This document shows positions 63,641 through 64,000 of a DNA stretch of 64,000 nt, piece after piece. Positions within the stretch are counted from its first letter, which is position 1; every line of letters starts with the position of its first letter. The position numbers and the translations under genes were made by a program. The stretch comes from Euglena gracilis (lineage: Eukaryota > Euglenida > Euglenophyceae > Euglenales): NCBI GenBank assembly GCA_039621445.1, contig CP154956.1, forward strand, positions 74,128,192 to 74,192,191, given 5' to 3'. The notes beneath the pieces were generated by a model, which had not been told where the DNA came from, made no database searches, and saw only the letters and a list, made by a program, of their open reading frames with translations.

Positions 63641-64000
63641 TGCATGTGTGCGCGTTGTGTATGTGCGTGTGTGTTGCCTCTCTCTCTCTGCGTGTGCGTG
63701 TGTGTGCGTGTGTGCGCGTTGTGTATGTGTGTGTGCGTTGCCTCTCTCTCTCTCTCTCTCTTTGTGTGTGTGTGTGTGTGCATGCACGTTATTTTGGCAC
63801 ATCTTTGCACGCACACGCGCGCACAGTAAGTGTGCACACACCACACACATGCGCACTTACAAACACACACACACACACACATGTGTGTGTGTGCAAGTGT
63901 GTGTTCATCTGTCCCCACACACTTGCCAACACGCCCACACCCACACACCCACCCACCCACCCACCCACCCACCCACGCACACGCACACACACACACACAC
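63574..64000. repeat. TG, TC and CA microsatellites in an intron
   Basis: (TG)n and (TC)n blocks (63600-63780), then CA-rich blocks to the edge with ACCC repeats near 63950. TG-rich then CA-rich order lets the transcript fold back on itself. Confidence 0.9.

Overview
This window is nuclear DNA from a eukaryote. It holds two intron-rich protein genes on the + strand, with very GC-rich exons, TG/CA-rich introns, and large amounts of satellite and small-transposon DNA. There is no operon structure, rRNA gene or tRNA gene that I can recognise. The first gene is an ABC1/UbiB atypical kinase whose C-terminal half most resembles the plastid ABC1K kinases, so I suspect an alga or related photosynthetic protist. 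The species is not identifiable from sequence alone.

Layout. Positions 1-26150 are a satellite block built from a few modules in a recurring order: a structured ~75-bp module (S, 17 copies), a C-tract, a ~170-bp unique-type module (T), ~370-400-bp units (U), a long perfect hairpin (V), and tandem ~165-bp units (W). A 19-bp minisatellite and GGCCGCC-type GC repeats are interspersed. Several blocks are near-identical, so the array is actively duplicating. Positions 26.2-38.3 kb are non-coding: a pair of ~330-bp dispersed repeats 8.9 kb apart, an imperfect tandem array (27.7-29.6 kb), GCC/CAG-rich DNA with an internal ~0.95-kb duplication, and G/C-palindrome elements. Positions 38.4-47.7 kb hold the ABC1 kinase gene. 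Positions 48.18-49.45 kb are an intact hAT-type transposon with terminal inverted repeats (TIRs) and an 8-bp target-site duplication (TSD). From 50.4 kb to the right edge lies the 5' and middle part of an SF1 (UPF1/SEN1-like) helicase gene; it runs off the window after the Walker A and Ia motifs and before the DEAA box.

Most interesting result. Short elements bounded by CAGG/CAGA...CCTG/TCTG and flanked by 8-bp duplications, i.e. non-autonomous hAT elements, lie inside the protein-coding sequence of the kinase gene. At six or more exon junctions, removing the element plus one 8-bp copy restores an in-frame protein that matches the kinase family across the junction. Two of these elements have perfect 8-bp duplications. 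Few of the junctions offer GT-AG splice sites: two can be read as GC-AG, and several offer no canonical pair at the position that preserves the reading. Other introns in the same gene and in the helicase are ordinary GT-AG. The elements look like intron-generating transposons (introners) removed either by relaxed splicing, by TIR-guided RNA excision, or at the DNA level. A pseudogene riddled with insertions is the main alternative.
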